DNA of 64,000 bases from Patiria miniata (taxonomy: Eukaryota; Echinodermata; Asteroidea; Valvatida; Asterinidae), in contig NW_024037062.1 in assembly GCF_015706575.1 (NCBI RefSeq), positions 3,158,811 to 3,222,810 of the forward strand, in the 5' to 3' direction. Shown here in pieces: positions 58,212-64,000 of the stretch. Each line of letters starts with the position of its first letter. The first letter of the stretch is position 1. The notes under the pieces were generated by a model. The model did no database searches and was not told the DNA's origin. It saw only the letters and a program-made list of their open reading frames with translations. The position numbers and the translations under genes are program-made.

Positions 58212-59193
58212 AGGCCTACTTAAAGAAAACCGAATCCGGCATAATATCCACTAGACATTTTTCTACGCATTTTCAGCTAATGCATTGCGTAGCGACATGA
58301 ACGCGGCTCTGCTTTTTCACAGTACATTGCGCCGATAACCATCTTTTCACGTTACGTTCTGTGATTTTTATCACAGTTTTTTTTTAAGCAAACATGTCAT
58401 ATTATTATTTTAAACGTCACTAACATTGTAATGAGTGTGGTACGGGGCCTGTAACTTCACAATTGCTAGTTTTTTAAAGCTATTTTAATATACCGACCTT
58501 TTCAGATGAGTATACAAGACCATGCTTATTAACTTCTTGATCTTCATAATATGTCTGGGTCTAGTGTGCTTTATGCACTATCATACTATGTCTGGGTCTA
58601 TTGTGTACTTCGTGCAATATCTTATTCCTGGTGGCTGTGTCATCTTTTAAGGTCAATTTTATCAATTTTATCAATCGATCTTACTTTATTATAGTGTAGC
58701 AATTTTTTCATTATGTTTTGTCATTTTGGCTGGTGCATTACTTTTGCCTTTGTCTTTTTTATATAAAAAAAATGCTCTTTTAAAACGTACTTCATTAGTG
58801 TGTCAAATTAGATTGTGTCAAATTAGGTTTTAAGATACAAAATCATTAATCCAGGTCACTTTTTTTTGAACTAACCCAGTATAATTCAAGTTCACACAGT
58901 TATATTTGGTCCTTCATGAAAATGCATAGACAGATACGCATCTTTCACACCTTTCAATTGTCAGACTTTTTTATTTGACAATCTCATTCCTGCAGCCGAT
59001 TTCATGTCACCTTATGCGATGACAAAGAACACTCGGGCCACCATTTATAGTGTACGTTGCGCAACATTTCAGTCACGAGAATTTTAAGAAAGTTTCTCAG
59101 TGCGTAAGTCTGTGGATTGCTCAACAAATTATGGCATGACGCATTTATTTGAGGCTGCTTTTACATTGTACTTGTGACAGAATTGTAAGGTCA

Positions 59194-61878
59194 GGGGCGG
59201 ATCCAGCGGGGGGGGGGGGGGGGGGAGTTGAGGGCGCACGCCCCCTTTCCTTCAGATAAAACATTAAGATGTTCTCCCCACGTACAAACGTGGTTCAAGG
59301 TTCAAGGTTTATTTATTTCCACAGCATCAAATCTATAAATGACATAAAATAATTGCATAGCAGAAAAGAATTACAAATAATACAACAAAACTGATATTTT
59401 AGAGACACTGCAGAGGGGCCCATTAAGAAGCAGAGCTTTTAAGCATGGGCCCCAGACGGGCATGCTCATTGAGCCCAAACCAAGGGAAAGGAAGTAACTT
59501 ACAATAAACACTATTAAATGGTCAGTCAAACGAGGTAGGGCTCAATGAGCATGCTGTATTTAAAGTAATTACATAGAAAAGCAACATACCTAAACACAAT
59601 ACACATTCAGACGTAAACAACAGACAAACAAACAATACAATACAGATCATTTTAACTAGTCAGGTCAGCAATGAGCAATAAAATAATGGATATTCTACAA
59701 TCTACATGTAACAACATATATCTACTAGCATGAATTAATAATAAGTTTGAATTAAGATTGATTTAAATAGGCGTTTAAAAGTGGAAAGATTGGTAGAAGC
59801 TTGAAGTTGTGTAGAGAACGAATTCCACAGCTTGGGTCCCTTGTATTTAACAGTATTTTGAGAAAGAGAGGTACGACTAAATGGAATATAAAAATTAGAA
59901 GCTTGGCGAGTCCAATGAGAATGAATTTCACTTCTGGCTAAAAATACTATTAATGGAAGATGGTAAAGTATTGCGAGAAGATTGATACATTAAAGACCCA
60001 AGCTGAACGTTATACATATCATTAAGTTTTAAAATTCTATGTTTTATAAAAAGGGGATATGTGTGTTCATAGAAGTCGGCAAAATTAATTACACGCAAGG
60101 CTCTTTTCTGTTATAGAAGTAGTCTTGTAGCAGAACTACTACCCCAAGCAAGTAAACCATAGTTAAGATGAGAGACAATTAGGGTGTTATAAAGAGATTC
60201 CAAAACATTTACAGGTAAAAGATGCTTGATTTTGTTAATACACCTACGTTTCTTGCAATGATTTTACATAAATGATCAACATGATTTTTCCATGTTAGCC
60301 CTGAGTCAATAAACAAACCCAAACATTTACAACAATCAGTTTTGATAATTACAGAATCATCAATCATAATATTACAGGCTAGTTCACTGACAAAGTTACT
60401 GAACAACATGAAGCTAGTTTTGGAAATATTTAAAGATAATTTATTAAGTCTGAACCAACTCGAAACAGTTCGGTGTTAATTAACAGTGTCAGTGAGGTAA
60501 TTGAGGTTGCCATGGGAAAAGAATAAATTAGAGTCATCAGCAAACAATATAAAAGAGAGCAAGTTAGAAGACTTTGTAAAATCATTACTATATATTATAA
60601 AAAGCAAAGGTCCTAAAATTGAGCCTTGGGGTACTCCGTGTGTAAGAAAACTAGAGTTTGAGTTTAAGCCATTTATAGGACACAATATTGGGTTATGCGT
60701 GCGTATTGGCCCGATACGCTGGAATTACATATGGCACTATAATCGTAAAAAAAAATTAGTTCATCTTGACATGCTAAATCTTGACGAAAAAGCCTAAACT
60801 ATTGACGCATTTGTGATCAAAATGCACCAAAGCCATGCCACTGTTCGCGTATACGATGTTCCGTACGGCATAGCATGGCAGTGCAGTGCAGTGCCATCGC
60901 CATTCACTGGTAGGACTGGAACCAGTGACTAGACCTACATAACGTGACAGGACGAACTTGGACCGTAGAAAATACCAAATAATTAATAAACATCGATGGA
61001 GAAAGAGAATTTATTCCAATTAATTCCCAGAACGTGATCTCTCTTTTCTGTGTATGTATTTTCCATTAAAATATATTTATAAGGAGATTGTTCCGCTCAT
61101 ACGTACTTGATACACCGTTAGCGTGTTTCTGAAAAAAATGTTCGGCCACAGCACGTGGGTTCGTTGCTGAGTCCGCTGCAAATACACAGTGCAGGTATGC
61201 CGCTGATAGTGTGCCGTGTGCGCGAGGCGATATACGGCCACTGCTGGCTGGCGGCTGACGGTGACTAACGTTGAGCATAGTGGCGTGGAGGACTTCAATT
61301 CTCCATTATTTTTAAGAATCATCCACCTTAAATATATGTTTTTCATATTAGGTGAGGCAAGTTTTTATCACTTTTGATGGACAGTCTCGATTACTTTTGT
61401 GGTGCGAATGAACATTATTAAGGCACAAATTATGCATGATTCCTTGGTATGCTCCATTATTTCAATCAGCAAAATAAAAATAAATTCCGACCTAACGACC
61501 CTAATTTTTGGAAGGTCATGTAATAGGAAGCAGAATTTTGGTTTTTTTTGCTTAATTTGTTTTAATCTGAAACTTACTTTTCATCCGAACTTTTCCAGTT
61601 CAGAAAATTGTTATGTTTGTGAAATGTTTATTATATTTTTATTTAAAAAAAATGTTATCTATCTCCTCTGAATTTTGAGGAAAAATCTACCTCAAAGATC
61701 CCAAGATTTGCTCTAAAATGCACCAAAGAGCTTCTAAAGTTCACAATTTTGGGACCATAAGTCGGCCCCGAACCACACGCCGTGGCTTCGCACGTTGGTG
61801 TATCACGACAAAACTTCCCCTACAGGTTTAAAAAAATCACGCCCTTCCACCCTTCGGAAGATCCTGGATCCGCCCCTG
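59194..61878. mobile_element. Second copy of the CAGGGGCGGATCCAG transposon
   Basis: It lies in the right duplicate with the same 15-bp inverted termini and the same internal retrotransposon fragment. The G run after the left end is longer here than in the left copy. Its presence at the equivalent site in both copies shows that the insertion predates the duplication. Confidence 0.7.
59291..60735 (-). pseudogene. Second copy of the truncated non-LTR retrotransposon
   Basis: This is the counterpart of the 1062-2505 fragment. The RT blocks GVPQGSILGPLLFIIY and FILFADDSNLFF are readable at 60685-60476, and a downstream block ending GLFIDSGLTWKNHVDH at 60409-60209 extends further in frame than in the left copy. 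A 7-bp difference near 60467 (CAGTTCGG here, CAGATATAAGTTCGG in the left copy) distinguishes the two. It is frame-broken and 5'-truncated. Confidence 0.8.
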
Positions 61879-62161
61879 AAGTTACCGCACACAGATAGTC
61901 AGCTAAAACTATTTCAAAATGGTGGGTAGAGGTGATTCATTGATTGTTTCACGAATGAACAAATCATATGCAAACATCCGTCGTATATTATGCAGATATT
62001 AGGCCTATATTCCTCCAAGATGTTTATTTTTTTTACAACGTTGCGCAGCTAGGCCAAGTAGGGCTGGAACCGTTGCCAGAACATGAGCAACTCTTTGCAG
62101 ATGACCAAGTACGACTGAAAAAGAAAACAATTCTAGGTAATAAATAATCAGTGCTATGGTC

Positions 62162-62241
62162 GAGTCCACCCCATCCGAGTCCGAGTCCTTGGTATCCTAG
62201 TCCGAGTCTGAGTCCGACTCCTTGTCTCCGAGTCCGAGTCC
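62162..62241. repeat. GAGTCC hexamer repeat, right copy
   Basis: Counterpart of 3951-4030 with the same spacer pattern and isolated base changes, including one GAGTCC changed to GACTCC. Confidence 0.85.
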
Positions 62242-62792
62242 TTTTGTGAGTCTCAAATACACATCATCGTGGATGAGAACTAGGACAAAGTTGATTGTTT
62301 GACCCCTTTTATTACAAAGCAAAGGTTAAAGGTAATGTGTAGTATACATTTTAACCAAATTCATAAATGATTTCGCCCTCAATATTTTTAAGTGAACTTC
62401 AGGATTTAAAAGGCTTTTCAAGTGTAAAAAACTTAAAATATTGAAATCCCAAATTCCGATCCTCTTTAAAAAAGATGTTGCTGGAAAAAATGTCACTGCT
62501 TGTACTCAAAATGCCTTGCAAGGTCACAAGTATGAAAATTATGTTCTGGCTTAACTAAGATTTAAACTAAAACATGTTCATTACATCTTTGACACATAAG
62601 CATTTTAACATGCGGGAAGATAAGCTGGCACGACGGGGACGCATTATTATACCCCCATGACTGAAAATGCGCTCCACTGGTGCACTTGATGGGGTATACA
62701 AGTAAAATATTTCACAGAATTGTATCGCCTACCACAATGGTTTAAAATTTTGGGAGGAAAGAAAAGGTCCCCCCGCAACTGGATCTATCCCA

Positions 62793-63041
62793 TCATTTAC
62801 GAAGTTTCTCAGGCTTATACCCGGATATCTGTTCACGCTGCAGATGACGGATGAAGTTGGAGGTAGTTCCATGATCACTAATTTCAGAAATCGTGGCTTT
62901 GCAAAAGTTACAGTTTGCAGAATGTCTCTTCTTGCCCGTTTTGTGGCCCGAATACTTCTTGTGATTGGTAAATCCATACTTGATCACTCGCGAAAGCACT
63001 GATTTGATAATATCATGTCGGCGCATATTATCATACCACAT
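62793..63041 (-). pseudogene. BED-type zinc finger fragment, right copy
   Basis: Duplicate of 4583-4831. It keeps an open frame of the same length and differs at a few residues (ISDHGTT for ISVHGTT, HLQREQ for HLQRVQ, a changed tail near GYKPEKLRK). The final zinc ligand is Gln in both copies, so it was lost before the duplication. The frame stayed open in both. Confidence 0.55.
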
Positions 63042-63415
63042 ATTATGTGGTATGGAGTGGTAAGTCAGCTTCCTCGGCAGTCGACAAGAAGTTGAACACG
63101 TGTTGCCAACGATCTGCGGGATGATCGGATGGACTGCTCAGTATGTGCGCGTGCGTGCTGCGTAGGCACTGCGTGCGCCCAAACCTCGAACTTTTGCTAA
63201 TTGACACATCGTTTTGCAAAGGATTTTCATTTAAATTCTAGCGCACGCAATATTTTAGCAGATAAATGCATGAGAATGTTCGCAGGGTGTACACATTGAA
63301 AAAGTGCTGTACAATATAGAAATTTAACATTTAATCATGTCATGCAAGCCACCAGGCCAGTGAATGTGCCAGTTATTAGGCACAGTCTCATTAGTCTGGT
63401 TCTATGGCGTCGTTA

Positions 63416-64000
63416 AGCCCCTGTCACACTTTTGCATATCCCAATTCCTTATGAGTTCCTTATCAAAATTTTTCAATACGCAGGCGTACGATCAAAACGT
63501 CGAATTTTTGATTACTTTGACATGTGCGACGCAAATCTAGCAAACAAGTAACGAATTCAGCGCATCCACTACGTATGAGATGCGTATGAGTTGCGTATGC
63601 AGTGCGCAAGTTCGCCATCTGTGCGTTTCTCATAAGTTACGAATAAGTACAATGCGCTGCCCACTCGCAGGACGAGCGGTACTAATTCGTGCAATACGTC
63701 GGCATTCGATATGAGTTCGTTCAGCGTGCGTTGTATCTGCGCTGCAAGTACGCTATGTATACGTCCAATATAGGAGGTCAGCGTATTACCGCGTATGAAC
63801 GGCTTATCCCCCTTAAACACATAGCGTAATCGTACCGCGCTCGACCGATGCGGGACCGATGTGCTGCGTATTTATAACTTATGACCTGCGTAACAGCGTA
63901 CGCAGGTTAGTTTTCTGCATGCCCAAAACTATCCAGCGTACTGGGCCGTACCATGCGTATGCCTGCGTACATACAACTTACACAAAACGATAGAGATGCA
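63416..64000. mobile_element. TACGC-rich MITE, right copy, un-nested, cut by window end
   Basis: It has the same left terminus (AGCCCCTGTCACAC after TTA) and the same interior as 5206-6522, but without the nested insertion. It continues past the window edge. Confidence 0.75.

Larger units (their letters stand above)
58212..64000. repeat. Right copy of the long direct duplication (partner 1-6530)
   Basis: This copy runs in the same orientation as the left one and is still matching at the last base, so its right end is also outside the window. The transition into it at 58211/58212 is seamless. Just before it, 58037-58211 is a diverged copy of 55681-55920. Whether the duplicated unit is about 6 kb or the whole 58 kb cannot be told from this window. 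Confidence 0.95.

Overview
This is eukaryotic, intron-containing, transposon-rich DNA. The recognisable genes point to a marine invertebrate, most likely an invertebrate deuterostome (echinoderm, hemichordate or cephalochordate; the sequence alone does not decide which). They are a secreted F5/8 type C (discoidin) domain, an SLC16-type monocarboxylate transporter, and a Neverland/DAF-36-like Rieske sterol desaturase. All genes have GT-AG introns. There is no operon structure, rRNA, tRNA or CRISPR.

Layout: (1) 1-6530 is a repeat-filled block that recurs almost identically at 58212-64000. It holds a CAGGGGCGGATCCAG-ended DNA transposon with a 5'-truncated non-LTR retrotransposon inside it, a broken BED zinc finger, and a TACGC-rich MITE. 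(2) 6.5-18.4 kb has no recognised gene. It holds a minisatellite and several copies of a TA-targeting DNA transposon family. (3) 18394-24751 (+) carries three exons that together encode one complete F5/8C domain; the introns are full of transposons. (4) 26.75-27.76 kb (-) is an internally deleted CR1/L2-like retrotransposon. (5) 28753-33971 and 38729-43825 are two direct copies of one locus. Each carries an intact six-exon monocarboxylate-transporter-like gene on the minus strand (486 and 483 codons). (6) 45508-49738 (+) holds four exons of a Neverland-like desaturase that lacks its Rieske exons and has an in-frame TGA. A ~980-bp foldback transposon sits in its last intron. (7) 50-57 kb is repeat-rich with several hairpin MITEs. 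(8) 57099-57282 (+) looks like a signal-peptide first exon ending in phase 1. (9) From 58212 the first block recurs.

The genes do not form a shared pathway. The strongest theme is duplication: a ~58.2-kb-spaced repeat and a ~10-kb-spaced transporter pair. Both are similar enough, introns included, that recent tandem duplication and mis-joined allelic haplotypes must be distinguished. Because the copies can be compared, several transposon insertions can be ordered in time and their target sites read directly. All splice sites, family calls and element ends were read by eye; no database search or alignment was run.
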